A DNA stretch of 64,000 bases from positions 62,001 through 126,000 of the forward strand of contig JAKJXP020000090.1 of NCBI GenBank assembly GCA_022225965.2. The letters run 5' to 3'. This document shows, piece after piece, positions 22,191 through 33,593 of the stretch. The notes beneath the pieces were generated by a model. The model saw only the letters and a list, made by a program, of their open reading frames with translations. It was not told the DNA's origin and did no database searches. The stretch is from Diatrype stigma. Its lineage: Eukaryota > Ascomycota > Sordariomycetes > Xylariales > Diatrypaceae. How positions within the stretch are numbered: the first letter of the stretch is position 1; every line of letters starts with the position of its first letter. The position numbers were made by a program, and so were the translations under genes.

Positions 22191-24025
22191 TGTGTTTTTG
22201 TGGATGTGGTGGTGTATGTGTAAAATGTGGGTAAGGTATGTAATGTGTGAGTAAGGTGAAGTAATTAAGTTATTGAAGAATCTGATGGCGGTGGCCGTAT
22301 AGACGGAATCGGAACGGAGACCGTAGTCGTTGTCGTCGTCTTCGTCGTCGTCTGTCCGTCGTCGTCAAGTGTAAGTACTGTTCAGTGGTCGTCTTCGCTT
22401 GTTTGTTTATTGAACCAATCTCGGGGGCAAAGGGTCGGCCCTTCTTCACGATGTCTAGAGTGGAGGTGGGATGTTTGGTTTGGCGTTGAGGGGCAAGTCG
22501 GAACCCGGGTTAAAGATGGAGGGGTAACAGGGTTCATACAGTAGGGATCTAGTGGTATAGACCAGGGGCAGAGAGGGGCTGTCTATGCCTTAGGTAGGTA
22601 CTTAGAGTATACCTAGGTAGTATATGCTGAACCTGCCAGTAGGAGCGCAATGTCATGAAAGTCACGATCCGGTGTATATAATAAACATATAAGCCAATAG
22701 TCGGAACGCCGGAGGTCCGTGGCTATTTGCACGTGTATTACATTCGAGTCAATTGAGTTTTCTCCCCTTCAATTTCAATTTGAATATAGATTTCGATGGG
22801 AATGCCTACCTCGGATGGAAAGGTATAACAATACACCGATACATATATCCACCACTACCTATTATCTCCTGAGACCCCTTTCACATGCGCCGAGTACGCG
22901 TTAGCATAGGATATCATGATATAGTATGATAGTATATTATAATATAGTAGAGGCCAAATATGTAGTATCTTCGGCAGAGCCAATTAAGCACAGCAACCCC
23001 CACATATATACCATTTTCATGATCGTGAATTGGAAAATGCCACTCCTGACGACTCCAACAAACGCGTTCCTTGGTGGGTTCAGGTAAGCGGGTTCCGTCA
23101 TTGCCCCGCCACCCCGCGTCTCGGTATAATGTATAGCGAACTATGGCGGACTATGGTGAACGATTGCGAAACTCATTCACCCGTAAGGCCTAAAGCGAGT
23201 TCCGCTCCATGCGAGGGATTCCCATTGACAGGGACAAGGACAAGGACAAGGACAGGGGCAGGACAGGGACACAGGAACATCAGTCGATTGCGAAACCGTC
23301 GTGTGCGGAGAGTACGGGTACCGAGGTCGCTTCAAGGTCACTTTGATTATCAAACCTTGATGATGGCAACTGCATTGATCCTATCACAGTGGTCAGCATT
23401 CTCCGGTGTCACGGTCGTAATTGTCGTTGTAACACTATATGCTGAAAAGTCGTTGCCTCGTTGGAGATACTGGGTTATGAAAGCTGGTTGTAGGTGTTAT
23501 AGCGTTGCACCGTGATAGCCTATAAACCCCCAATTCGGGTAGTGACCAGTATGCACCTATTACACACGCAGTTCTTCACATGATCTCGTGATGCCATGTC
23601 GAAAGAAGGGAGAGGAAAGGGTCTTGCGCATCAATGTTGGGGGGCGGGGGGCAGCGAACGGCGGCTATTCGGTATCAGGTTAAGTTAGCTCTAGATCGGT
23701 AGATCTGGTCCCGATTCACTTGAGCTTCCTCTGCCATTGCATGCCGTTCTTCTCCTTGCGGCGACGCTTTAGAGTACTGTAGCCTCTCGTCTCGTCTCGT
23801 ACGATCCACTTCGCATCCCCGAGCTCCTTGCACCGTCACATAAGGGGGTTGGACCATCGCTCACTTGCGTTCCTGTAGGCCGAGCTTTGTAGACGATCCG
23901 AGTATTTATAACCTAGCTAGCTTGCTAGGAACTTACCAGGCCGTCTCTCCTTCATGATACACCGTTGAAAGACTATATATACATTCTCCGTCTCCGGGGC
24001 TTCGAGTATCGCGAGCACTTCCACG
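22191..24025. promoter_or_regulatory. Shared divergent promoter region of LRA1 and LRA2
   Basis: The 1.8 kb between the two start codons contains no supportable gene. It holds a GTC/GTT trinucleotide tract (about 22318-22365), a TAGGTA motif cluster (22591-22622) and a GGACAA hexamer repeat (about 23228-23260). Two short inverted CGG pairs are present: CGG-N4-CCG at 22710-22719 and CGG-N3-CCG at 23089-23097. Zn2Cys6 proteins commonly bind paired CGG triplets, so these are candidate operator sites. Their function is not demonstrated. Confidence 0.5.
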
Positions 24026-25384
24026 ATGTCTACCGCCAGGGTGTTTCCTACTATCAAAGCCATCCGGTCTTTCGTGATCGGTGGTGTTGGTTCGGGTGGT
24101 GATTACCACAACGTCAAAGGCGGCCATTGGTTAGTTAAGTCCTCACTCAAGTCTTGGCTTTGCGCGCCGGGGACAAAGAAGCTTGGAAGCTAACACTGCT
24201 GGTCCTGTTATAGGTTGATCGATACGGACATCTCCACGCCGTGCTCGATCTGGGACCAATACAAGAAGTCCCGGACGAGCTGGGGCATCAACGTTCTCGG
24301 ATCCTTCCTCGTCGAGATCGAGGCAACCGATGGCACGGTGGGGTTCGCGACGGGCTTCGGCGGGCCGCCGGGCTGCTGGCTCGTCCACCAGCACTTCGAG
24401 CGGTTCCTGATCGGCGCCGACCCCCGGAACACCAACCTGCTGTTCGAGCAGATGTACCGGGCCTCGATGTTCTACGGCCGCAAGGGCCTGCCGGTGGCCG
24501 TCATCTCCGTGATCGACCTGGCGCTGTGGGATCTGCTGGGCAAGCTGCGGAACGAGCCGGTGTACCGGCTGATCGGCGGCGCGGCCCGGGAGCGGCTGAA
24601 CTTCTACTGCACGGGGCCGGAGCCCACGGCGGCCAAGGAGATGGGGTTCTGGGGCGCCAAGGTGCCGCTGCCGTACTGCCCGGCGGACGGACACGAGGGC
24701 CTGCGGAAGAACATCGCGTTCCTGCGCAAGCACCGCGAGGCGGTGGGGCCGGACTTCCCCATCATGGTGGACTGCTACATGAGCCTGAACGTGTCCTACA
24801 CGATCGAGATCGCGGAGAAGACCAAGGACCTGGACATCAACTGGTGGGAGGAGTGCCTGTCGCCGGACGACACGGACGGGTTCGAGCAGATCAAGCGCGC
24901 GCACCCGACGCTCAAGTTCACGACGGGCGAGCACGAGTACTCGCGCTACGGGTTCCGCAAGCTGGTCGAGGGCCGCAACCTCGACATCATCCAGCCGGAC
25001 GTCATGTGGCTGGGCGGGCTGACGGAGCTGCTCAAGGTGTCGGCGCTGGCGGCCGCGTACGACATCCCCGTGGTGCCGCACGCCAGCGGGCCCTACAGCT
25101 ACCACTTCGTCATCTCGCAGCCCAACACGCCCTTCCAGGAGTACCTGGCCAACTCGCCCGACGGCAAGAGCGTCCTGCCCGTCTTCGGCGACCTCTTCCT
25201 CGACGAGCCCATCCCCACCAAGGGCTACCTGACCACCGCCGACCTCGACAAGCCCGGCTTCGGCCTCACCCTGAACCCGGCCGCCCGGGCCAAGCTGATC
25301 CCCTCCGCCTACCTGCTGACCCCGCCGCCCGTTAATGGTCTGAAGCCCGCCGAGCCCGCGGCGGAAGAGGAAGCTGCCAAGTAA
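24026..25384 (+). CDS. LRA2: L-rhamnonate dehydratase (enolase superfamily)
   Basis: Exons are 24026-24129 and 24214-25384, giving 424 residues. The 84-bp intron has donor GTTAGT, branch GCTAAC and acceptor TAG. The enzyme should convert L-rhamnonate to 2-keto-3-deoxy-L-rhamnonate. Enolase-superfamily metal ligands are visible as Asp221 (MVDCYMS), Glu247 (WWEECLS) and Glu274 (TTGEHEY), spaced 26 and 27 residues apart as in RhamD enzymes. The catalytic His is about 324 (VVPHASGPYSYH). N-terminal histidines at 28 and 34 fit the substrate-binding region. The motif IIQPDVMWLGG is typical. A neighbouring L-rhamnose dehydrogenase gene supports the rhamnonate assignment over other acid-sugar dehydratases. 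The coding region is strongly GC-rich at third positions, unlike the flanks. Confidence 0.9.
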
Positions 25385-27798
25385 AATCGAGCTCGGCTCG
25401 GCTCAGTGCGACGAGGAGTGGCTGGTTATATATCTCGATTGGGATTAGGTAGGATGGATGGATGGGTACTGGATAGATGACACGCACACACATACAACGC
25501 AAACACACAACACGACACGAACGTCTAGGAGGTTACCGAGCAAACTAATCCAAGGAAGGGGTCCAGTTCATATGTATCATCACCGTTGTCACACACGCAC
25601 GCACACACACACGCACACACTGATGAACACCGAGCCCATGAGCTGGCTATAGCATGGCGGATAGCGGGTTTACGCAATTAGGGGTTGGATTTGAGCCTGC
25701 GTTCACGCGTTGCCCCTGTTACAGTCAGCAGCAAGGTTGCGTTCAGAATGCGGCTTCCTACGTGCGCATCATTTTCATCAAACACCAGGATTTGAATATA
25801 TATAGAGAGAAGGCGAGAGACAGAGCCGCTCGATCTATAGCAGCCCTGAGCTAATTAGCACTACGATCTACATGCATATGGGCTATGGTTACACGGTCAG
25901 TTGTTTGGATATATTAGCCGAACTATTGGAATATTGGAAAGAAATACGACAAAAAATATCCGAGTCCCAGGTACCCCTGACAGTCGCATGCGATAGATAA
26001 TATTGGTAATATATCGAACCCGAGTCTACGTACGTAGGTGTCGAGTTGAAATGTCCAGCATAGGTAGCATTGATCTCCTTGTCCTGATATGTTGATTCCG
26101 AGGAAGCGGCATATTCATCCTGATATAGCTTTCGATAATTGTCGTAGCGAGACAGGTGAATGCGACCATGTGAGTGACCATGTGATGGTGTGGCTCTGTG
26201 CGTATCATACCTGACTACCTGAACCCCGGATGCCAGACACCTGAATACCTACAAGGGATATTTCTTATTTTACGGGGTTCTGGCCCCTGGGTCTCCTAGA
26301 GTCCCAGTTAGTCCGTTGTTCGTGCTATCCTCCCCCTTCTCCGCATTACTGGGGGCTGCTGGGGGTATAGCCACTAATTTCCCCGCACTTGGCTTAGGGA
26401 TCACCTCATTTGTCCACACTTGCGGTCGGTACCACAGAATATCATAAGATGGCTTGCTATAACTTAGCTCCAACTTAGGAGTAATTGTCGGTTGAATCGG
26501 ATGGAACCTGCCTGCTTCCTAGGTGTGTATGTGTGATGTGTGTGTGTATGTAGATAGCCTATATACTACCTACTTAGTAGGTATGTAGATCGATACGCAG
26601 AACTCAGGTAGATAGAGAGGCCCATTGGCGACAGCATCGAGGGTTAAACTCGTAACCCGTAATCCGTAACCCATGAACACCCACCCTAAAACCCCAGATC
26701 TGCAGCCCCAAAATTATAACTGACTAGGTAGATAGGTACCTACTTACATAAGGTATCGGGCGGGTGTCGGAGCAGCGGAGTCAGGCCCGGCCCCCAGTCC
26801 CAAGTCCAGTCAAGTGGGATTTTTCAGCCCGCCCAGTGGCCACCGAAGTTCTCCAATTGCTCAGCTCTAGGCTAGAAAGAGTAGAGTTTTCGTGCACTAA
26901 ACCGGTGACCGGGTCGCTAACAACTGGAACCTAAGGCTACTTACTACCTACTTGGTATGAGTCTCCATGGTGTATGCAGACAACTTGGACAACACAACTT
27001 GGGAAGGCAAAGGCCAGGCAAGTAAGGTAAAGGTCAACAAGAGCGACCGGATATACTTCCATATTCTCTTCTGGTTCTCCATTGGTCTAGCTTTCTAGCT
27101 ATAGCTTTCTGGTCTCTGGTGTCTGGTTTCCTGATTTTTAAACTGGCCTCTCAACCCTCGTTCGATTTTTGTGAGGGAAGCTTCCACTGTCTGCATTTGC
27201 ACCTGTGCCTGCGCCTGCACCTGCACCTGCACTGCACTGCACCTGAACCTGCACCTGCACTGCATCTGGATTTATGGGATGAAAAGACAAAAAAGCACCT
27301 GCAATATCCCCATCCCCATCCCCGACCCCATCCCCATCTCCATCTCCATCTCCATCTCCGTATCTGCCCCAGGTAGCTCTGGCGGCCCACAAATTGATTG
27401 ATTCCGGCTGTGCCCCAAGTGAAAAAGGATAGACCGCGCTCATCCCCCTTCTACTCAACATTACCCCGAGGTTTCCCTTGAGCTCCAGTGCTGGCTGCGA
27501 ACTCTCTTGCCATGCCCCCGGAACTACGACCCCGAGCACTCGAGGCGCACACCCACCGCTGCGACAATTGACACCGAGGCCGAACCCAATTAGCGACAGG
27601 AGTCGCACGCAGTCGGTCTCAGCTTGCCTGCGTGCCCGTGCCTGTGCCCGTGTCTGTGCCTGTGCCTGCGTCTGCGTTGGCCTGCGCGCCTCCCTGCGTG
27701 CTGCTAGTCGGGTTAGGTGTCGACTAAGTTAGTCTGGGCGAGTGAGTTCCTGTTCTGGCCTTTGGCCTGCTGCCCTCCCGCTTGCTTGCTTGCCCATA
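25385..27798. other. Intergenic region between LRA2 and the Zn2Cys6 gene
   Basis: No gene is supported. It contains CA-rich microsatellites (about 25478-25515 and 25592-25620), a GT tract near 26525-26550 and TACCTA/TAGGTA motif groups at 26561-26588 and 26724-26745. Upstream of the regulator are CTGCAC repeats (about 27195-27260) and CCCATC/CTCCAT repeats (27309-27360). The last several hundred bases are probably the promoter and a long 5' leader of the transcription factor gene. Confidence 0.5.
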
Positions 27799-30700
27799 AT
27801 GCAGCAGGCGGTCCAGCTTCAGAACGGCCCACTGCATCACCATCACCGAGGAGCCTCGCCGGGTAATAGTAAGCCGGAACCCGACAGCGATGATGGCGGT
27901 ACCCGGCATAACCTAAGCGAGGACGAGCTCGATAACGAGGACGACCATGACGATGGCCTTAGCGCCTCACGGAATGGCAAGCGGAAGAGGCCGATCTCTG
28001 TCTCGTAAGTAGACCGATCATTGTCTTGCCTTTGCTTCATGCTGTTTCTCTATCGGCAATCCACCCTCAATACTCGTCTCTACTTCCCATTTCCGGGAGG
28101 GACGATCTGAATGCAAGGCCCTGTCAATGACCGGGCGAATCGAAGTGGCCCGAAGTGATCGCTTGCTTTATGTCCTGTCATTCTTCATCTCCTTTTCGAG
28201 GTTATCATATATTACATTTTTCATCTCACTTGTTTGTTCTGGCAAGGATGGTATATATGAAATATATTTCACTACAGTATAGGCACTGTATCCGTCTGTA
28301 AATGAGAGAAAATGTCTTCATCATCGTCTTCTCCCCTCACTTCGGCGCCGTCGCCACTCTCCCCGTCTCCGCCTCCACCTCCGCATTCGCCTACCCCAAA
28401 GTGCCCAAAGTTGGACCCAGAAAGCTCCACTGCCCCCTTGGCCCATATTAAGAAACGGAGTGCTAACATCAACCCGATCCCAAGATGTGAATGCTGCAAG
28501 CAACGCAAGGTTTGTAAAGCCCCAAGCACCGACTTCACATTGGATGGGAATCCCCTCACTCGTCCAAACGCTGTTCTGTGTTCTACTTCCACCATCCAGC
28601 TACATCTCGGCTTCGACTACCAGCAGCTAAACCATGAACAGGTGAAATGTGATCGTGGTCAACCATCATGTGGATGGTGCAAGCGCAATTCCGTCTTCTG
28701 CGAATATCGCGAGCGGAAGAAGCCCGGTCTAAGGGCTGGTTATGGCAAGGAACTCGAGCATCGACTGGACAAGTTGGAGGAGATACTCAAGACTCATTCC
28801 GAGATTCTTCAGAGTTCCTTCATCCACCATCCTGTAGCTCATCCTTCGGCTCCCAGTGTACGCAATAGTAATCCCAGCCTTCCTAGCGATCATGGTACCC
28901 CGCGGGAGCCTGTATCGCTGTATCGACAGGCCGAGCCCATTAGAACCCCCCAAGCTGAGACAGCCTTGTTCCTACAGAAGCCTTCGTCATTTCCGCCCAC
29001 CTCGCAGGCTCTAGAGTTTGGTATGCACCATCCTCAAACGCCATCCATTCACTCAATGCACGATGGCTTCCAGCCTCAGATGCCCATGTCCGGGATATCC
29101 CCCCCTAACCAGCTACCGTCATTGCAACCATCTACAGCTACCCAGGAATACTATGGGACATCACAGCACCAGCCTATGCCATCACCGGGTCTGAGCATTG
29201 CTCAGAGTCAGACCCAGATATCCTCAGATCATGACCTCCCCCCTTATGATCTGCTGTACGCCCTGGCGGATCTCTACTTCAAACACATAAATACCTGGTG
29301 CCCCATACTGCACAGGAAAACCACTCTAGATTCGCTGTTTGGACCCTCCACATTAGATGAGACTGACAGGATATTACTACACGCTATCGTGGCTACTACC
29401 TTGAGATACTCTACGGATCCTAGACTTACCGAGGAGAGGAGGCGGCATTACCACAGCATCTCGAAGCAGAAAGTACTGCTATATGGCATGGAGAATTCAT
29501 CCGTCAAATCTCTCCAAGCGATGGTGATATTGGCGTTAGATCTATGTGGCGATAGCAATGGGCCGCCCGGCTGGAACATCATGGCTCTCATCACAAGGTC
29601 TGTGGTGCAGCTCGGCCTAGCGGTCGAGAGCAATTCCTTCTCCGTCTCTCCTAATTATACTTCCATATATACCCTAAGAGCGATGATATTACCGGAGCCA
29701 AGAGATTTTATTGAAGAAGAGTCGAGGCGCCGACTATTCTGGATGATCTATCTCCTCGATCGGTACGCTACGCTAGCTACGGCTTTCGAGTTTGCCCTGG
29801 ACGACAAGGAAGTCGACCGGACCCTGCCCTGTCGCGATGACCTCTGGATCAAGAACCAAAAGGTAGAGACCCGGTGGTTTCTTCACGCCAACGGCTATCA
29901 CTCTGATCTTCCGGACCACGACGTGAACAAACCCGAGAACCTCGGTGCTTTCTCGTATTACATTGAGATCCTCGGCATCCTCTCCAAGATCCACAAGTTC
30001 CTCAAGCAACCCGTGGATATCAGTGCGCTCAGCGATGTCGAGCAGTGGCAGATGCGGTACAAGGAGCTCGACAACCTCCTGACAAGCTGGAAGTTCGGCC
30101 TCCCTGGCGAGTACGGCAACATGGCGAAGCTGTTCCAGCCCGGGTCCAGCAAGGCCCTGAACAGCGCCTGGGTCATGCTGCACGCGACGTACCACACCGC
30201 CGTGATCCGGCTGCATTCGTCAGCAGCGTACCCGACAACCCGCTCGCCGATCTTCACGCCGTCTTACAGCGCGAGCCAGCGCTGCCACGGCGCCGTGGAG
30301 AACATCGCGGCGCTCGGCGAGTTCGTGGTGCAGAACGGCCTCTTGAACAAGCTGGGCCCGCCCTTCGCCTTCACGCTCTGGGTGTCGGCGCGCCTCCTGC
30401 TCGTGCACGGCTCGACCGTCGAGCACAAGCTGTCCCCGCAGATCGGCTTCCTCGTCGACACCCTGCGCGCTATGGGCCGCTACTGGCCCGTCGCTGCCCG
30501 CTACTGCGAGCTGCTGCAGCGCGTGCTCGATGAGCACAGCGACAGCGAGCGCGCCCCCGTCCTGGGGCCCGCCGGCGAGCGCGTCACCCCATCTTCGGTG
30601 CGCATCCTTGCCGATATGCGCCGCACCGCCTTCGACCTCGATTTCCTGATCAGCCGCCAGCCGCGCCACCTCGCCGGCGGCCCGAGCCGCGTCCCGAGCG

Positions 30701-31110
30701 TCACGCCGGCGCGCACGCCGGCGCCCAATGAGCTCGAGTACCTCGATGTCTTCGACTTCTTCAACGTGCCGCGACTGCCGTTTAGTAATGCGAATACTAA
30801 TAACAACGACCTCAACTCTTCCTCGGCGGCAACAGCAGTGCCGCCGCCGCCGCCACATTCGCATCAAGAGACGAACCAGAACAACAATAACACAAATACG
30901 AACAATGCCAATAGCAGCAACAGCAACGGTAACGGTAACAACAATGATGGGAGCCCGGATGGCGCCACGAATGGAAATGATGCTGGTGGACATGATAATG
31001 CTGCTGCTGCTGCTTCTGCTGGGGTGTCCAATGGGGTGGCGAACGAGTTCAACATCACGAACTTCATGGTTGATGCGAATTCCGACTGGCTTTTCAAGCC
31101 GACTGCTTGA
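27799..31110 (+). CDS. Zn2Cys6 transcription factor with fungal-specific regulatory domain
   Basis: Exons are 27799-28004, 28485-28509 (only 25 nt) and 28642-31110, giving 899 residues. A His/Asp/Glu-rich N-terminus and a basic KRKRP patch precede the binuclear zinc cluster: Cys70, 73, 80, 87, 90 and 97, with an extra Cys at 72. A linker and coiled segment (KELEHRLDKLEEIL) follow, as is usual for dimerisation. The middle part (YADLYFKHINTWCPILH, then ESRRRLFWMIYLLDRY) is the fungal_trans region. The tail is Asn/Ala-rich low complexity. Intron 1 is 480 bp. Intron 2 interrupts the zinc cluster, is 132 bp long and has no in-frame stop. Its position beside LRA1/LRA2 makes it a candidate rhamnose regulator (TRC1/RhaR-like), which I infer from location, not from remembered sequence. 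Confidence 0.88.
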
Positions 31111-32159
31111 TCGTATCATGGTATGAGTAAATGAGTGGGTGGGTGAGGGAAGGAGGGAGTGAGACTGTCAGACCAGAGAGGGCAATGAGGGTTGTGTGGC
31201 TGACTACTTGTGTGCATCTGTGGTCACTATGTAGATTGCTTGCCCCTATATTAGTACTATTATGTAGTTAGTTAGATCTTGATTTGGATTGGATTGGGTG
31301 CACATATCATTGCGTGTATATGATAGGATAGCATGGAGGATGGTTTCAAGGTTTTCTCTGATGTCCGCACTAGCAGACAGGCTGGCAGGCAGACGTATAG
31401 TTCCATGTGTATCAGCCAAGGGTTGACGAGTATAACCCCAACCTTATATACTATGATCCGGCGCAAATTGAAGATATACCGAAGAGCACACAACTGGTGC
31501 GGTCGGTTGTTTGTCTCGCTTTTGTGAAACGACATAACCGTGTATGGTTTTCAACCCCCTCTCCGCGCGGTTGGTTTTTATACTAGACACAGGTACATGG
31601 CCTCAGTCCTTTGCTAGGTACGCCGTCCGTCACGTCATTGACGAGGCATTGCTACGGCCAGCGACAGTTAGCGTATGATAGGGGAGTCAGGGAGACATCG
31701 ACCACCCGTTGACCTATTATGCATGGATTACGCAAAGGTGGTGAGTGAGTATCTTGCTGCTGCCACCAGCCCAGTCAAAGTCATCCATCGGATTTCAACT
31801 CTACCTCTATGCTCTTATTTACGTTTTATTATAGATAGTTATGTGAAGGCTTGGTTGGTTGGTAATTGATACCGGTATTTCCATCCCTACTTAGGTAAGT
31901 ACCTATTTAGCTAGCCCTTGAGCCCCTTTATCCCCTCTCTCACACGGTTTGCTGCCGCCCGAGTTCTTCGACTAACCTACCCCTAACTCTACCCCTTGCG
32001 TCTCTTTCCACGAATCGACTTACTTGCTTGTTGTAAGCACTCCACATCGATAGCAACTACCTAGTTATTTAGCCAACCCTCTCATACTCGTTTGACGGAT
32101 TTGCTGAACTTCCTCTCCCCCTCCCTCATCCCCTCATTCGCAAAAAACCCCTCCCTCCC
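31111..32159. other. Intergenic region, convergent 3' ends
   Basis: The regulator gene (+) and the unknown gene (-) converge here. I see no gene of its own. Contents include GT/GA-rich stretches after 31111 and a TAGGTAAGTACCTA motif at about 31890-31906. Confidence 0.45.
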
Positions 32160-33453
32160 TCACTCCCTCCAAGCATACCCGCCCCACCGACACGCCGCCA
32201 CCCACCTCGCCCTCTCGACCGCCTCCCCCCTCCTCCCCCTCTGCGCCAGCGCCTCCTCGACGCTGCAGCTCCCCGCCTCGGCAAACCCGGCCACCTCCTC
32301 GCGGTCGACCCGCAGCCACCCCTTCCAGCCGGACGTCACCAGCATTTCCCCTCCTCCCGGTCCGGGTCCAGGGCCAAGGCCGACATCGCCGCCGCCGACG
32401 ACGACAGTCCCCCACCACTCGCGGTCGCGGCTCGGGTGCCGCGGCGCCGGCGCGTACAGCATCCACTCCCGGGCGGCGGCGAGGGCGGCGCGCAGGCCTC
32501 CTCCTCGGCTGTCGCCTTCGGTTGTTGTCGTTGCCGTCCTGGGCGGGCGGAGGATGTGCACGTGGCGGAGGTCGCTGGGGGTCGCTGGGTAGCTGGGGTT
32601 AGTGGTGGTGGTAATGGTGGGAGAAGAAGGGGAAGAGGAGAGCAGGAGCCGCGTCACGTCGAACCGCCACTCCGGGTCGATGACGACGACGGCGTAGAGG
32701 TGCGGCGCCGCGATCAGCGTGGAGACGAGGTGGTATAGGAGGGGGAGGTAGCGGCCTGTGATGGAGAGGACGGGGGTCTGCTGGTGCTGTTGCTGTTGCG
32801 CCGTTGATGATGATGCTGTTGTTGTGGCTTTCTGGTGGCGGACTACGAGATCCCGGAGGCCGGGTGGGAGGGCGAGGAGTTTGGGGTGGATTGTGCTGTT
32901 ACTACTGCTATTGCCGGCGTGGGCCGATGAAGAATGGTCGTCTGTTACGGTTTCTGACGTTGAGAGATTGGCTTGCTGTTGTTGCTGCTGCTGCTGCTGT
33001 TGAAGAGAGGCGAGGAGCTGTTGGTCATACGTGTTTGATCATAGGGTTTGGTCTGTTAGCTACAACTTTTACTTTTTCTACTGCCTGCATGAGAGCTACT
33101 GTGAAGAGAAGATGAAAATAGCACACGTGGGGATGCATATAGGGGTAAAGTGAGTGAGCGAATGAGTACTTAGGAGCCCAAGGTAGGTCAAATATGTATC
33201 GAGTGATGACGGCGATAAGATAAGAACGCCGGATGTGCGAGGGCGTGAAGTAATGAAGTTTGTGTTTTGGGGATTCGGAAGTAGCTTCAACTTCTTCCCT
33301 CATTCATCTATACGCCAGAGTTCATACATGAGAGAAAAATAAAAAAGGGGCGGGGAAACTTCGAAGCAAATAGCAACTTACCATCTCCAAGCTCTCCTCC
33401 TCGACCTCAGCCAGCAGCCCGGCGCCGACGTGCTTGGCAATTCCGGGGTCCAT
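32160..33453 (-). CDS. Uncharacterised protein, two exons
   Basis: Minus-strand exons are 33453-33382 (24 codons) and 33017-32160 (286 codons), giving 309 residues. The 364-bp intron has a GTAAGT donor and a CAACAG acceptor, and the frame closes exactly. Exon 1 encodes MDPGIAKHVGAGLLAEVEEE. Exon 2 starts with a poly-Gln run of about ten residues, then Ser/Asn-rich sequence. The ordered part begins near VLSITGRYLPLLYHLVSTLI and is followed by AVVVIDPEWRFDVTRLL. That pair loosely recalls a RecA-like core with a hydrophobic Walker-B-type strand, but no P-loop is visible. REWWGTVVVGGG and a Trp-rich C-terminus follow. I do not recognise the family. It is transcribed divergently from SOM1 with 140 bp between start codons. 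Confidence 0.7.
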
Positions 33454-33593
33454 CCCTTCCTTCCGCTCAACTCAGTTGCAGCTCAGTTCAATCTCATCAA
33501 TCTTGTCGGGACGGACGCAAAACTTTTTATAAACCCCGAAATTGTATCCAGTTATCAAAAACCCGACTCGACGAGAAGGAGGAAAAAGAAGAA
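33454..33593. promoter_or_regulatory. Short bidirectional promoter, unknown gene / SOM1
   Basis: Only 140 bp separate the two divergent start codons, so core promoters and 5' UTRs must overlap. The segment near 33525-33535 (TTTTTATAAA) is TATA-like toward SOM1. No other motif stands out. Confidence 0.55.

Noticed and set aside
24143..25105. 320-residue minus-strand frame, and a 364-residue plus-strand frame at 24241-25335
   Set aside because: Both are shadows of L-rhamnonate dehydratase. They are Arg/Ala/Gly-rich and lack domain motifs.
28312..31110. A continuous 932-residue open frame starting at 28312
   Set aside because: It reads through intron 2 and starts inside intron 1. The spliced model restores a proper Zn2Cys6 motif and a better N-terminus starting at 27799.
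30220..31119. 299-residue minus-strand frame
   Set aside because: Antisense of the Zn2Cys6 gene's low-complexity tail, so not a gene.
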